From Kitasatospora aureofaciens (GTDB taxonomy: Bacteria > Actinomycetota > Actinomycetes > Streptomycetales > Streptomycetaceae): DNA of 64,000 bases. The position numbers and the translations under genes were made by a program. Shown piece by piece: positions 44,255 through 53,055 of the stretch. The stretch lies in NCBI RefSeq assembly GCF_001188955.3, contig NZ_JPRF03000021.1, positions 62,001 through 126,000 on the forward strand, read 5' to 3'. Under the pieces are notes generated by a model that saw only the letters and a list, made by a program, of their open reading frames with translations, was not told where the DNA came from and did not search any database. The stretch's first letter is position 1; every line of letters begins with the position of its first letter.

Positions 44255-45489
44255 GTGACACGAGCGCAACTGACGGATGCGGAGTGGGTGTTGATCGAGC
44301 CGTACTTGCCGATCGGCGAGTACGGCCCGTACCCGGAGCGGCTGCGGCAGCAGTTCGAGGGCGTGATCTGGCGATTCCGGACGGGCGGGCAGTGGCGGGA
44401 GGTGCCGAAGGAGTTCGGTGCGTGGTCGACCGTCTCCAATCGGTTCCGGCAGTGGAGGGACGCCGGCGTCTTCGAAGCCCTGATGGAGGGCCTGATCGCG
44501 GAAGCCGCGAAGCGCGGCGAGGTGGATCTGTCCCTGGTCAGTGTGGACTCCACGACTGTGCGGGCTCACCACGACGCCGCCGGGATGCACCTGGGCCCCG
44601 ACGCCCTGGCGGCTCTGGAGAAGGCCGCCGGGGAGGCGGAGAAGGCCCGGCAAAAGGGGGAGGCCCGGAGGAACAAGACGGGCGGGACGCCTCAGGTGAC
44701 CCGAAACGGGCAGAACGGCGACGCATCCGGCGGCGGCGCAAGCTCCGGCTGAAGGAAGCCCTGCTCGGACGTTCCCGGGGCGGGCAGACCAGCAAGATCC
44801 ATTGCGCCGGCGACCGAAAGTGCCGCCCGCTGGTGTTCATCCTGACTGAGGGCCAGACCGCGGACAGCCCGCAGCTCGTCCCCGTGCTGAAGAAGGTCCG
44901 GGTCCGGGTGCCGGTCGGCCGTCCCCGCACCCGGCCGGACGCGGTCACCGGGGACAAGACACCCCATGCAGTTATCGGGTCAAGCAGCTGCGGCGAGTGG
45001 TGCTGATTTCGGCGGTGCGAACGCGATCGCTTCGTCGAACGGCTGGCGGCTGGTCAGGCAGTGGTGGAGCTGGCCGAGCATGCGGTTGAACAGGTTCCGG
45101 GGGGCCGCGCACGCGTCGCTCTTGTCGAAGCGCTCGAAGCGCGGCATACAGCAAGACGTCTCGCCCGGCCCCTGCCAGAGCTGACCCAACTCCCAGCCCT
45201 CAACGCCTATTAGGCGTACGGCTCGCGCGCGAACCGCGCCTACCTGCGCAGACGCCGCGTCGGCTGCACGATCCCGGAGAAGCGCGACCAGATCTCCAAC
45301 CGCAAGAAGCGCAGCTCCCATGGCGGGCGGCCGCCGAAGTTCGACAAGGACGACTATAAGGAGCGCCACGCGGTGGAGTGCGGGATCAACCGTCTCAAGC
45401 GCCACCGCGCGGTCGCGACCCGGTACGACAAACTCGCCGTCCGCTACGAAGCGACCGTGCTGATTGCAGCCATCAACGAGTGGCTGTGA
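44255..45489 (+). pseudogene. IS5-family transposase, frameshifted and interrupted
   Basis: The N-terminal part reads TRAQLTDAEWVLIEPYLP and VDLSLVSVDSTTVRAHH (first catalytic Asp). The frame shifts near 44700-44750, continues as GRSRGGQTSKIHCAGDRKCR to VTGDK at 44957, and resumes at 45213 with [14 protein letters not shown]. It ends with [20 protein letters not shown] (catalytic Glu) and the stop at 45489. All DDE blocks survive but not in one frame. Confidence 0.8.
44958..45212 (-). mobile_element. 3'-end fragment of a second transposase inserted in the IS5 gene
   Basis: The block splits the IS5 codons VTGDK and AYGSR. On the minus strand it reads LGQLWQGPGETSCCMPRFER, followed by a segment ending in DEAIAFAPP and LAAAA before a stop, a typical IS transposase C-terminus. 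Only the last 70 or so residues of that gene are present, so it is a solo end or deletion derivative. I cannot assign the IS family with certainty. Confidence 0.5.
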
Positions 45490-45511
45490 CCAGCACTTTC
45501 GAAACACGCCC

Positions 45512-46295
45512 AGTGACGCTGGCGATGATGCAGGCGTTGCTGGGCTTCACCTCCGAGGCCAGGTGGCTGCGTCATGCGTACGCTCATCTGCGGCATCTGT
45601 TCCCGTACCTGCCGAAACAGCCCGGCTACAACAAGCGCCTGCGCAAGGCAGTCGGACTCATCCGGCACACCAGCCGGGTGCTGGCCATGGACACCGCGCT
45701 GTGGACCGACGACGTGTGGGTTGTGGACTCCACACCGGTCGAGTGCGGCCGGTCCCGGGAGACCGTCAAGCGGTCCGACCTCGCGGGCTGGGCCCAGTAC
45801 GGCTACTGCGCCAGCCATTCGCGCTACTTCTGGGGACTGCGGCTGCACCTGGTGTGCACCCTCGGCGGGCTGCCGATCGCCTACGCGCTCACCGGGGCGA
45901 AGGCCGACGAGCGCGAGACCCTGCTCGACATCCTCGCCACCGAGCCGACGCTCACAGCCGAACGGCCCGGGCAGACACTGATCGGCGACAAGAACTACTT
46001 CGGCCGCGACTTCGAGACACAGCTGGCCGAGCTGGGCGTTGAACTACTGCGTCCGGCCCGCAAGGGTGAGGCTGAGCGGGCCGGGGCACGCCTGTTCAAG
46101 CCGCTGCGGCAGGTCATCGAGTCGATCAACGAGACGTTCAAGGGGCAATTCGACCTGGAGCGCCACCGTGCCCGCACTCCTGGTGGGGTGATGGTCCGCG
46201 TGCTCCAGCGCATCCTCGCGATGACCGCCGCCATCTGGCACAACCACCACACCGGCCGACCCGTCCTGCGCTCGCTGACCGCCTACGATCACTGA
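45512..46295 (+). pseudogene. IS982-family transposase, 5'-truncated
   Basis: The readable frame begins VTLAMMQALLGFTSEARWLR and continues through LAMDTALWTDDVWVVDSTPV (catalytic Asp), YFWGLRLHLVCTLGGLPIAY, LIGDKNYFGRDFE, and RPLFKPLRQVIESINETFKG-like residues (catalytic Glu region) to a stop at 46295. The first 50 or so residues expected for IS982 are missing at the junction with the IS5 element. The residual ATG at 45529 would give a non-functional protein. Confidence 0.8.
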
Positions 46296-46300
46296 CTGCG

Positions 46301-46741
46301 TTACTTGCCGTCCAGCGCGGCCACCAGCTGCGGCAATGCGCCGGTGGCTGCGATGAGGGCCAGGTGGTCGTGGAAGTCCCTGCTGTGGACGATCAGGCCG
46401 TCGCGGACCTTCAGTACCTGGATGTTGGCGGACTGGAAGGTCTTCCCGGTCGGCCGGTGGCGCACCTGGTAGTCCCATTCGGCGACGATCACCTCCGGAT
46501 CGTCGGTCTCCCGGATGACCACGTTCGCGGGCGTCAGCTCCACCGGACTGACTGCGGCGACCTGCGCGAACCGCTCCTCGAGTGCGGCCCGCCCCTCGGT
46601 GCGGCGCGGGCCGACCGGTTCGAAGACGGTCTCCACCACGGCGTCCGCGGCGTAGAGCCCGGCCAGTTCGGCGTATCTGCCTGCGGCGATGTTGTCGAGC
46701 AGCTTGGTGAAGACCTCACGTGGCGTCAGCGTCTCGGGCAT
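46301..46741 (-). CDS. SnoaL-like (NTF2-fold) protein
   Basis: A 146-aa single-domain protein with the SnoaL/NTF2 pattern: helical start (FTKLLDNIAAGRYAELAGLY), AADAVVE, RTEGRAALEERFAQV, and the strand IQVLKVRDGLIVHSRDFHDH. Members are cyclases, isomerases or small-molecule binding proteins. The ATG at 46741 has GGAGG 6 bases upstream. It is divergent from a TetR regulator with a palindrome between them, so it is probably the regulator's target. Substrate unknown. It is convergent with and almost touches the IS982 remnant. Confidence 0.85.
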   Translation of the reverse strand: MPETLTPREVFTKLLDNIAAGRYAELAGLYAADAVVETVFEPVGPRRTEGRAALEERFAQVAAVSPVELTPANVVIRETDDPEVIVAEWDYQVRHRPTGKTFQSANIQVLKVRDGLIVHSRDFHDHLALIAATGALPQLVAALDGK

Positions 46742-46773
46742 GGTCAACCTCCGGCGGGATCCGTCGCTAGAAT

Positions 46774-46816
46774 CGGACTAGCGAGTCCGCTTCGACGATA
46801 CGGACTGGCCGCTCCG
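46774..46816. promoter_or_regulatory. Candidate TetR operator (palindrome plus half-matching copy)
   Basis: CGGACT-AGCG-AGTCCG at 46774-46789 is a perfect 6-bp inverted repeat. CGGACT-GGCC-GCTCCG at 46801-46816 repeats it with one mismatch in the right arm. Both lie in the 121-bp spacer between the divergent snoaL-like and tetR genes, the usual place for a TetR autoregulatory operator. Binding is inferred. Confidence 0.6.
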
Positions 46817-46862
46817 CTTGTCTAGCGAGGCTGCGCGAACCGGTGCAGGAAGGTTGAAGGGG

Positions 46863-47435
46863 ATGAGTGCTGCCGAGGGGCGCCCGCTGCGGGCGGACGC
46901 GGCCCGTAACCGGGCCAGGCTGCTGGACGTCGCCACGGAGGTGTTCACCACCCGGGGCGTCGGCGTGCCGACCGAGGAGATCGCCCGGACCGCCGGGGTC
47001 GGGGTCGGCACACTCTTCCGACATTTCCCGACCAAGGAAGCGCTGCTGGAAGCCGTGATGGTGCGCAGGCTTGAGGAGATCGCCGCCCAGACCGCACGTC
47101 TGGCCGCCGAGACGAAACCCTCCCAGGCCCTCTTCGCCTGCTTCCAGCTGATTGTCGAACAGTCCGCCGGCAAGAACGAGTTCGTCCAGGCACTCGCCAC
47201 AGCAGGCGTAGACGCACATGCGGCCCTACAGGATTCCACCGAGATGATCCAGGGCCAGCTTGCCGCACTCCTGGGCCAGGCGCAGCGCTCCGGAGCTGTC
47301 CGCACGGACTTCGGCCTGCCGGAACTGCTCGCCCTGCTGGCCGGCACCAGCACGACGATGGAGCATCTCGAAGCAAACCCGGAGGCCCGGCAACGAATCT
47401 TCAATGTGGTCTTCGACGGACTCCGACCGCACTGA
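46863..47435 (+). CDS. TetR-family transcriptional regulator
   Basis: A 190-aa repressor-type protein. The N-terminal HTH is clear: ARLLDVATEVFTTRGVGVPT, EEIARTAGVGVGTLFRHFPT, KEALLEAVMVRRLEEI. The C-terminal half resembles the SbtR-like ligand-binding class (QALATAGVDAHAALQDSTEM, LLALLAGTSTTMEHLEANPE). The ATG at 46863 follows GAAGGGG; an upstream in-frame start at 46818 would add 15 residues with no conserved content. It is divergent from the SnoaL-like gene and probably controls it and itself. Confidence 0.9.
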   Translation: MSAAEGRPLRADAARNRARLLDVATEVFTTRGVGVPTEEIARTAGVGVGTLFRHFPTKEALLEAVMVRRLEEIAAQTARLAAETKPSQALFACFQLIVEQSAGKNEFVQALATAGVDAHAALQDSTEMIQGQLAALLGQAQRSGAVRTDFGLPELLALLAGTSTTMEHLEANPEARQRIFNVVFDGLRPH

Positions 47436-47529
47436 CCAAGCACGTCGGCGTTCGCCGCACCCTTGCCGAAGGAGCCAGCCAGCTATGAGGGCACTGGACT
47501 CAGGTGACTGACCCCTTGGAATTGATCAT

Positions 47530-47742
47530 CTAGTCGCCCCAGTCGCCCCCGTCGCCCCAGTCGTCGTAGCCGCCGCCGTGGTCACCACCGTCGCCGAAGT
47601 CGTCGAAGCCGTAACCGCCGCGACCGCCGCGACCGCCGTGGTCACCACCGGAGCGCGCGAAGTCGCCGAAGCCGTAACCGCCGCGACCGCCGTGGTCTCC
47701 ACCGTCGCGCACGAAGGAACGGATACTTGCAAGGAATGACAT
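47530..47742 (-). CDS. Gly/Asp/Tyr-rich 70-aa repeat protein
   Basis: A short ORF starting MSFLASIRSFVRDGG, then three GGDHGG-headed repeats (GGDHGGRGGYGFGDF, GGDHGGRGGRGGYGFDDF, GGDHGGGYDDWGDGGDWGD). It has an AAAGAGAG ribosome site and an AT-rich upstream region. No cysteines, no signal peptide and no partner genes are seen. It could be a low-complexity structural or phase-separating peptide, a RiPP-like precursor, or a fortuitous repeat ORF. The conserved-looking N-terminal helix followed by acidic Gly-rich repeats argues for a real gene. Confidence 0.55.
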   Translation of the reverse strand: MSFLASIRSFVRDGGDHGGRGGYGFGDFARSGGDHGGRGGRGGYGFDDFGDGGDHGGGYDDWGDGGDWGD

Positions 47743-48275
47743 GATCAGACTCTCTTTCGATATGCTTCTCTATTCAGCGTCATCCTCGACTCGGGGATCC
47801 ACAAGCGCGGAGTCGGCGAAAATAGACATTCGATGATTTGGCCGTAATGTCCAAGTTGCCGGGTCAGTGTCCGGTGGTGCTGTCGCTTAACACTAGGTCG
47901 AGGCCCTGGAGCCGGAGGGAGCTGCGCCGGCTGCTGGCGGAGCTGGCATCCAAAGGCCCTAGGCGCGACCGGGCCCAGAGTTCTGACGGGTCTCCCGGCC
48001 AGAACTTCTGGACCCTGGTTGGATTCTGGGCGCACCTGGTCGGTGACCGGTAGCGGCCGGCCGCCGACCGGACGTCAACCCTTCGAGCTCTTCTGATCGG
48101 CCTCCATACGGGCAAGCTAGGCATCGAGGACCGCGCCTCCTCGCCTTCGACCGGACCGCAGATCGGTCGCACGAGCTGAGAACGCTTCAGGAACCCGAAG
48201 TTACGTCACAGGCCGGCGGGCCACGCGAAAGAGGAAGAAGCCTCTGTTCACGGTCTCGGGCAGGTGGCGGAGCGT
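47743..48275. other. No convincing gene
   Basis: About 530 bp. It contains the likely promoter of the Gly-rich ORF (47743-47850, relatively AT-rich). The remainder shows short unrelated frames on both strands that I cannot match to any family. Confidence 0.4.
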
Positions 48276-48443
48276 ATGGAGAGCACGGCGAGCACGGTGT
48301 GTGCGGAGTGCGGCGGATCGTGCCCGACGGACCGGTCGGACCGATGGCACGTGCTACTTCTGATCTCCCAGGTCATGGAACGCGCCGGGCGTACGCCTAC
48401 GGTGGTCCACCCGCTGTCGGCGCTCCGTGGACCACAACGGTGA
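48276..48443 (+). CDS. Small ORF, 55 aa, with CxxC...C cluster
   Basis: An ATG at 48276 with GGAG about 5 bases upstream opens a 55-residue frame with strong G/C third positions. It has MESTASTVCAECGGSCPTD, then a short hydrophobic stretch (WHVLLLISQVMERAG), ending at 48443. The Cys pattern suggests a mini zinc ribbon. No homologue is recalled, and the call rests on start signal and codon bias only. Confidence 0.4.
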   Translation: MESTASTVCAECGGSCPTDRSDRWHVLLLISQVMERAGRTPTVVHPLSALRGPQR

Positions 48444-48517
48444 CGTGCAGGGCCAGGTTCACCCGCGGCGCCGGCCCGGCACGGCAGACGGCCGGCGCGG
48501 CTCCGTCACCCAACCTG

Positions 48518-49105
48518 TCAAGCGGCCGCCGCCACGACCGGCCGCCCCGCGGCAGATCCGGGCAGTGCGAAGCGCCGCAGCAGCTCACGTGCCGAGGGCC
48601 TGCCGAGGGAGAGGCGCACGAGGAGGTAGCCGAACAGCCCGCCCAGGGTGTTGGCGAGCAGGTCGTTGATGTCGACGGCGCGGCCGTTGTTGAAGAGCAC
48701 GTACGACAGCAGCTGCGTCGACTCGATGCACAGGCTCGCCAGCGCGCTCACCCCGACGGCCCGGACCGTGCTGCTCACGCGCGTGAGGAGAGGCAGCGTG
48801 ACGCCGAGCGGCACGAACATCAGGATGTTGGGCATCGCGGTCATGTCGGCGGTGACCAGAGGAACGAAGTTGATCTGGTTCCACCACGGCATCTGATTGG
48901 CGTACTTGCCCCAGGTCACCTCCAGGGGGAAGACCGTGATCGACAGCACGGCCGCGGCGTAGAGACACGCGGCGGCGCGAAGTACCACGTGCCGGCCCGT
49001 CCAGCCGGGCTGTGCACGGTGGTGGCGCACGGCGGCCAAAGCGAGGAAGGCGGCGAGGGCGGGGCCCAGCACGTACGTCGCTTCGATGGTCAGGTTCACA
49101 TTCAT
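48518..49105 (-). CDS. VanZ-like membrane protein
   Basis: A 195-aa polytopic protein with about five transmembrane segments. The VanZ family block is visible: INFVPLVTADMTAMPNILMF, VPLGVTLPLL, ESTQLLSYVLFNNGRAVD, INDLLANTLGGLFGYLLVR. VanZ proteins give low-level teicoplanin resistance in enterococci, but homologues are widespread in actinomycetes with no proven role. The ATG at 49105 is preceded by GGAGCG. It is divergent from the histidine kinase gene with 151 bp between them. A link to self-protection against the Dpg peptide is speculative given the 11-kb distance. Confidence 0.88.
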   Translation of the reverse strand: MNVNLTIEATYVLGPALAAFLALAAVRHHRAQPGWTGRHVVLRAAACLYAAAVLSITVFPLEVTWGKYANQMPWWNQINFVPLVTADMTAMPNILMFVPLGVTLPLLTRVSSTVRAVGVSALASLCIESTQLLSYVLFNNGRAVDINDLLANTLGGLFGYLLVRLSLGRPSARELLRRFALPGSAAGRPVVAAAA

Positions 49106-49256
49106 GCGTCAGTCGCTCCGGGGTCCGACGGGGTATCGGTGGCAACCTTCCCGGACGCCGGTCACTGTGCGGATCCCGCGAAAGACAGGTTTCTCGGGCG
49201 ATACTTACGACTTTCGGCAGAGGGCGAGGCGAGCCGGCTGTCTTACCCTTCACTGC

Positions 49257-50459
49257 ATGTCCTCCCCTCGACCTCGGCTGCCGGCCCTCCTGCGCGGTGC
49301 GGTCACACTGCGGTGGTCAGCCCTGCTCCTTCTCGCGGCGGCGGCCGCAGGACTCGACCTGCGGTGGGGAACCTTCCACCAGCCGGTCACCGGTCTGCTG
49401 CTGGGGCTGTCGGCGATGACGACGGCAGTCGTCCTGCTCGCACTGCCCTTCACCACGTTGTGTGGCGCCGGTCCCTGGAGCACGGCCTGTGCGGGCCTCT
49501 GCGCCGCGGTGGCGTCGCTGGCCTTCACCACGGCGGTGCACCTGCGCGCGGACCACGGCGCGTCCACGGCGTACGGCGCCTTCGAGCCTGTCGCGCTGCT
49601 GATCGTGCTGGCGTTCACGGCCCGGCGCGGTGCAGCCGCCCCCGCGGCGGCGGGGACGGTGGCGTTGATCGCCGCCGTCGTGTCGCGCCCCCTCGCGGTG
49701 GAGGTCCGCGAGGGCAGCGTCATCGTCGCTTTCATCCTGACGCTGATCGCCGTGGCTGTCGCGGGCGCCGCCGTGACCGCCCGACTCGTCGTGGCCGACC
49801 GGCGGCAACGGGAGTACCGCATCCGCCTCGAACAACGCCTGCGACTGGCCAGGGACCTCCACGATTACGTCGCTCATCACGTGACGGGCATAGTGGTCCA
49901 GGCCCAGGGCGCCGGCGCCATCGCCGACAAGCGGCCCGACCTCGTGCCGGCCGCCCTGCGGCGCATTGAGGACACCGGCGCGGAAGCGCTCGTGTCCCTG
50001 CGCCGCATGGTCGGCGCGCTCAGGGCGGACGATCCGGGTGCCCCGTTCACCCCGCCCGGCGGCATGACCGCCGTACGCGCACTGGTAGCGGGCTTCGGCC
50101 CCGTCGGTGTGTCCGTGCGACTTGTCGAGGACGGACCCACTGAGCAGCTTCCGACGGACGCGGCAGCCATCGTCCACCGCGTGGTGATGGAAGCCCTGAC
50201 CAACATCCGCAAGCACGCTCCCGCCTGCCGCACGGTGGCCGTGCGGGTGCAGGCCGAACAGCGGCACGTCGCCGTCTCGGTCGACAACGACGGAGTGGCC
50301 GGGCCCACGGCCCCGCCCGGTTACGGCCTCACGGGCCTGAAGGAGAGGGTGACCAGCGCGGGGGGCAGCCTGCGAACCGGTGCCGGGAGCGACGGCACCT
50401 GGCAGGTCCACGCACGCCTGCCACTGTCCCTCCCGCTTCATCGGGCGGACGCCGCGTGA
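49257..50459 (+). CDS. Sensor histidine kinase (HisKA_3 / DesK-NarX type)
   Basis: A 400-aa membrane kinase. The N-terminal half has about five hydrophobic segments (residues 10-190) with no extracellular domain. The dimerisation/H-box is LARDLHDYVAHHVTGIVVQA with the phospho-accepting His. The HATPase_c domain follows, with VVMEALTNIRKHAPACRTVA (N-box), VDNDGV and GYGLTGLKERV (G-boxes). The ATG at 49257 is preferred over upstream codons that lack hydrophobic content. Its stop overlaps the GTG of the response regulator (GTGA), giving coupled expression. The signal is unknown. Confidence 0.92.
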   Translation: MSSPRPRLPALLRGAVTLRWSALLLLAAAAAGLDLRWGTFHQPVTGLLLGLSAMTTAVVLLALPFTTLCGAGPWSTACAGLCAAVASLAFTTAVHLRADHGASTAYGAFEPVALLIVLAFTARRGAAAPAAAGTVALIAAVVSRPLAVEVREGSVIVAFILTLIAVAVAGAAVTARLVVADRRQREYRIRLEQRLRLARDLHDYVAHHVTGIVVQAQGAGAIADKRPDLVPAALRRIEDTGAEALVSLRRMVGALRADDPGAPFTPPGGMTAVRALVAGFGPVGVSVRLVEDGPTEQLPTDAAAIVHRVVMEALTNIRKHAPACRTVAVRVQAEQRHVAVSVDNDGVAGPTAPPGYGLTGLKERVTSAGGSLRTGAGSDGTWQVHARLPLSLPLHRADAA

Positions 50460-51106
50460 TCCGGACCATGATCGTGGACGACCAGGCCATCGTCCGCACG
50501 GGCATGGCCATGATCCTTTCCGTGGAGGATGACATCACCGTCGTGGCCGAGGCCGAGGACGGCGTGCAGGCCGTCGCCCTGGCCGCACGCCACCGTCCCG
50601 ACGTCGTCCTCATGGACATCCGCATGCCCCGCCTCGACGGGCTCGACGCCCTGCGGGCCCTGACCCGGCCCGGCGCGCTTCACATGCCGAGAGTCGTCAT
50701 GGTGACGACGTTCGATGACGACGAGTACGTCACCCGGGCCCTTCAGTCCGGCGCCTGCGGCTTCGTCCTCAAGGACGCCGGCCCCCGCCTCCTGGTCGAG
50801 GCGGTACGTGCGGCGGCGGTCGGCGACTCGCTCATCAGCCCCGCCATCACCGTCCGTCTGCTGGAACGGATGATGCGGACGCCCCCTCCACAAGGCGCGC
50901 AAGCAGTTCTCTCGCCGCGCGAGTTCGATGTGGTCCGCCTGGTGGCCCAGGGGCTGACCAATGCCGAGATCGCCGAGGCGCTTCACATCACCGTGGGCAC
51001 TGTGAAGACGCACCTGACCAACATCCAGGCCAAGCTGTCGGCTCGCAACCGTGTGGAGGTCGCCGCGTGGGCTTGGCGGAACGGCTACGCCCACCATGAG
51101 ACGTGA
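50456..51106 (+). CDS. NarL/LuxR-family response regulator
   Basis: A 216-aa partner of the upstream kinase. The receiver domain has the acidic pair in IVDDQAIVR, the phospho-acceptor Asp in DVVLMDIRMPRLDG, Thr in VVMVTTFDDDEYV and Lys in GFVLKDAG. The C-terminal LuxR HTH reads LSPREFDVVRLVAQGLTNAE, IAEALHITVGTVKTHLTNIQ. It starts with GTG inside the kinase stop (4-bp overlap). Target genes are not evident; the neighbouring VanZ gene is a candidate. Confidence 0.94.
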   Translation: MIRTMIVDDQAIVRTGMAMILSVEDDITVVAEAEDGVQAVALAARHRPDVVLMDIRMPRLDGLDALRALTRPGALHMPRVVMVTTFDDDEYVTRALQSGACGFVLKDAGPRLLVEAVRAAAVGDSLISPAITVRLLERMMRTPPPQGAQAVLSPREFDVVRLVAQGLTNAEIAEALHITVGTVKTHLTNIQAKLSARNRVEVAAWAWRNGYAHHET

Positions 51107-51375
51107 CGGCGTCGGCGCGGCGACCATGTGCCTTCCCGGGAACCAGCGAATCACCGTGTCACGGGATCGGATCACGTGCCCGCACCGCTGCGAGGACACT
51201 TCGGCGGTGCCCAGACCCTCGAGCAGGTCCGGTGTTCCTGAAATGTGCACGTGCACCTGGTACCTGCCGCCGGGCCTACTGGCCCCGCTGCTGGTGCCCC
51301 AGACCCTCACCTGCTCCCGGGCCGTCCGGCCCCGTCACATCGAGGACGAGACGGCCCGGTGAATGCGGCGGGCGA

Positions 51376-53055
51376 TCAGCCGGTGGCAGGCACCGAGATC
51401 TTGTCGATGTCGGGCGCCCAGCCGCCGTACTCGTTGCCGAAGCTGACGGTGTTGTAGCCCGCCTGCAGGGCCAGCTGGACGGTGGTCGTCTGGGTCGAGT
51501 TCCAGTCGCCGTTGCCGTGGAACGAGACCTTCTGCGGGTTGTCGCCGTTGGTCCAGATCGTGGCGTAGCGGTCGCCGCCCCCGTTCACGTACTGGACGGT
51601 GACCGGGTAGGTGCCTGCATTCCGGGCGTAGATGCCGTTCAGGTGGAGCTTGTTCGTCCCGCCGATCCAGCCCACCTTCTCACCGCCCGAGCAGACCGAG
51701 CAGGCCGAGAAGACGGCGCCGGAGTTGGTGGTCCAGCGGCCCGCCACGATCGAGCGGGCCGGGTCCTCGGCCTCGTAGCCGTGGGCGCCCGCCGTGGCGG
51801 CGACGAACGAGGTGTACCAGGAGGCCGGTGCGCCGGGTGTGGTGACGCGGTACACGGCGGTGCCGTGGGCCGGGACTTGGGTGGCGACGCTCGCGGCGCC
51901 GCTCTGGACGACGGCCCCGTTGTACTGGTCGGTCCAGGTCCCGGTGCCCGGGACGCCCACCGCGGCCAGCGAAGTGCTCAGCGTCTGCGCACTGTCGGAG
52001 CCGTTGTACAGCGCGAAGGCGACGTCCCCGTTGCTGAGCGGCTTGGCCAGGACGAGCGAGCCGGAGGAGTTGACCAGCCGGCTCCCGGCGACGACCCGCC
52101 CCTGGAGGCCCAGGGAGTCCTGGTCGATCGCGATCAGCCGCGGGTTCTTCAGCAGTGCCAGCGAGGTCGCGTTCACGCTCGCCGGGTTGGCGCTCGCGAT
52201 CAGCGGTGAGGCCATCATCGCCCACATGGCGAAGTGGGTCCGCTCCTCGGTCGTGCTGAGCCCTCCGTTGCCGATCTCCAGCATGTCCGCGTCGTTGAAC
52301 GAGCCCGGGCCGGCCCGCCACGCCAGGGTGGCGTTCTCGCTGACGATGTTGGCGATGCCGTTGGGCCAGCTCTGGCTCCACCACTGGTTGCCGATGTCCT
52401 CGGTGCTGCGCGCCTGGTCGGAGACGTCGCCCCACGAGCGCACGACGCCCGCGCCGGTGTTGTTGCCGCTGTTCGGGTTGATGCTGAGCACGATCGGCCG
52501 GCCGGTGGCCCGCAGCGCGCTGCGCATCCGGGCGAAGTCGGCGGCCTGGCCGGAGAGCGAGGAGGCGCTCTCGCAGTAGTCGTACTTGAGGTAGTCGACG
52601 CCCCAGGACGCGAAGGTGTTGGCGTCGTCGGTCTCGTGCCCGGCGCTCCCCGAGTACCCAGCGCAGGTCTTGGCACCTGGCGACTCGTAGATGCCGAACT
52701 TGAAGCCCCGCGCGTGCAGGTAGTCGCCGAGGCCCTTCAGGTCGGGGTAGTTGGAGTTGCCGGTCAGGTGGCCGTTCGCGTCCCGGGTCATCCAGCAGTC
52801 GTCCACGTTGACGTACCGGTACCCGGCGTCCCGCATGCCGTTGGCGGCCATGCTGTCCGCAACCGACTCGATCAGCGCCTGGGTCGCGTTGCACCCGTAG
52901 GTGTTCCAGGCGTTCCATCCCATCGGCGGCACCTGCAGCAGCGGCGCGGCGGTGTCGGCGGCGGCCGGAACCGCACCGAGCCCCGCCACCAGCACCCCCG
53001 CCACCGCCGCCGCCGCCCGCCGCATCCGCGTACTCCGGTTCACCCTCGGCGCCAT
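51376..53055 (-). CDS. Secreted GH27 alpha-galactosidase with C-terminal carbohydrate-binding module
   Basis: A 559-aa extracellular glycosidase. The signal peptide is Arg-rich then hydrophobic with cleavage near AAADTAAP. The GH27 core begins LQVPPMGWNAWNTYGC, has the pocket motif YVNVDDCWM, the nucleophile Asp in VDYLKYDYCES and the acid/base Asp in GSFNDADMLEIGNGG. A beta-sandwich domain follows. Then comes a CBM6/35-like module from about residue 425 (GYEAEDPARSIVAGRW to DIDKISVPATG). It hydrolyses terminal alpha-1,6-galactose from plant galactosides such as melibiose or galactomannan. The ATG has GGGGAAG upstream. It stands alone, with an IS fragment upstream. Confidence 0.95.
   Translation of the reverse strand: MAPRVNRSTRMRRAAAAVAGVLVAGLGAVPAAADTAAPLLQVPPMGWNAWNTYGCNATQALIESVADSMAANGMRDAGYRYVNVDDCWMTRDANGHLTGNSNYPDLKGLGDYLHARGFKFGIYESPGAKTCAGYSGSAGHETDDANTFASWGVDYLKYDYCESASSLSGQAADFARMRSALRATGRPIVLSINPNSGNNTGAGVVRSWGDVSDQARSTEDIGNQWWSQSWPNGIANIVSENATLAWRAGPGSFNDADMLEIGNGGLSTTEERTHFAMWAMMASPLIASANPASVNATSLALLKNPRLIAIDQDSLGLQGRVVAGSRLVNSSGSLVLAKPLSNGDVAFALYNGSDSAQTLSTSLAAVGVPGTGTWTDQYNGAVVQSGAASVATQVPAHGTAVYRVTTPGAPASWYTSFVAATAGAHGYEAEDPARSIVAGRWTTNSGAVFSACSVCSGGEKVGWIGGTNKLHLNGIYARNAGTYPVTVQYVNGGGDRYATIWTNGDNPQKVSFHGNGDWNSTQTTTVQLALQAGYNTVSFGNEYGGWAPDIDKISVPATG

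Larger units (their letters stand above)
44181..45511 (+). mobile_element. IS5-family element, degenerate, carrying an internal insertion
   Basis: The ends GGGCGCGTATTTGG (left) and, reversed, GGGCGTGTTTCG (right) form imperfect terminal inverted repeats around an IS5-type transposase reading frame. The element is dead: the transposase is frameshifted near 44700 and split by about 255 bp of foreign sequence. Its right end abuts a 5'-truncated IS982 transposase, consistent with insertion into it. Confidence 0.7.

Noticed and set aside
48518..49105. VanZ-like gene as the self-resistance gene of the NRPS product
   Set aside because: It lies 8 kb outside the cluster, beyond IS debris and unrelated genes, and VanZ homologues are common away from antibiotic clusters, so no link is claimed.
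48299..49969. Plus-strand frame running through the VanZ and kinase region
   Set aside because: It is antisense to VanZ and out of frame with the kinase; its translation is low-complexity Arg/Gly/Pro text.
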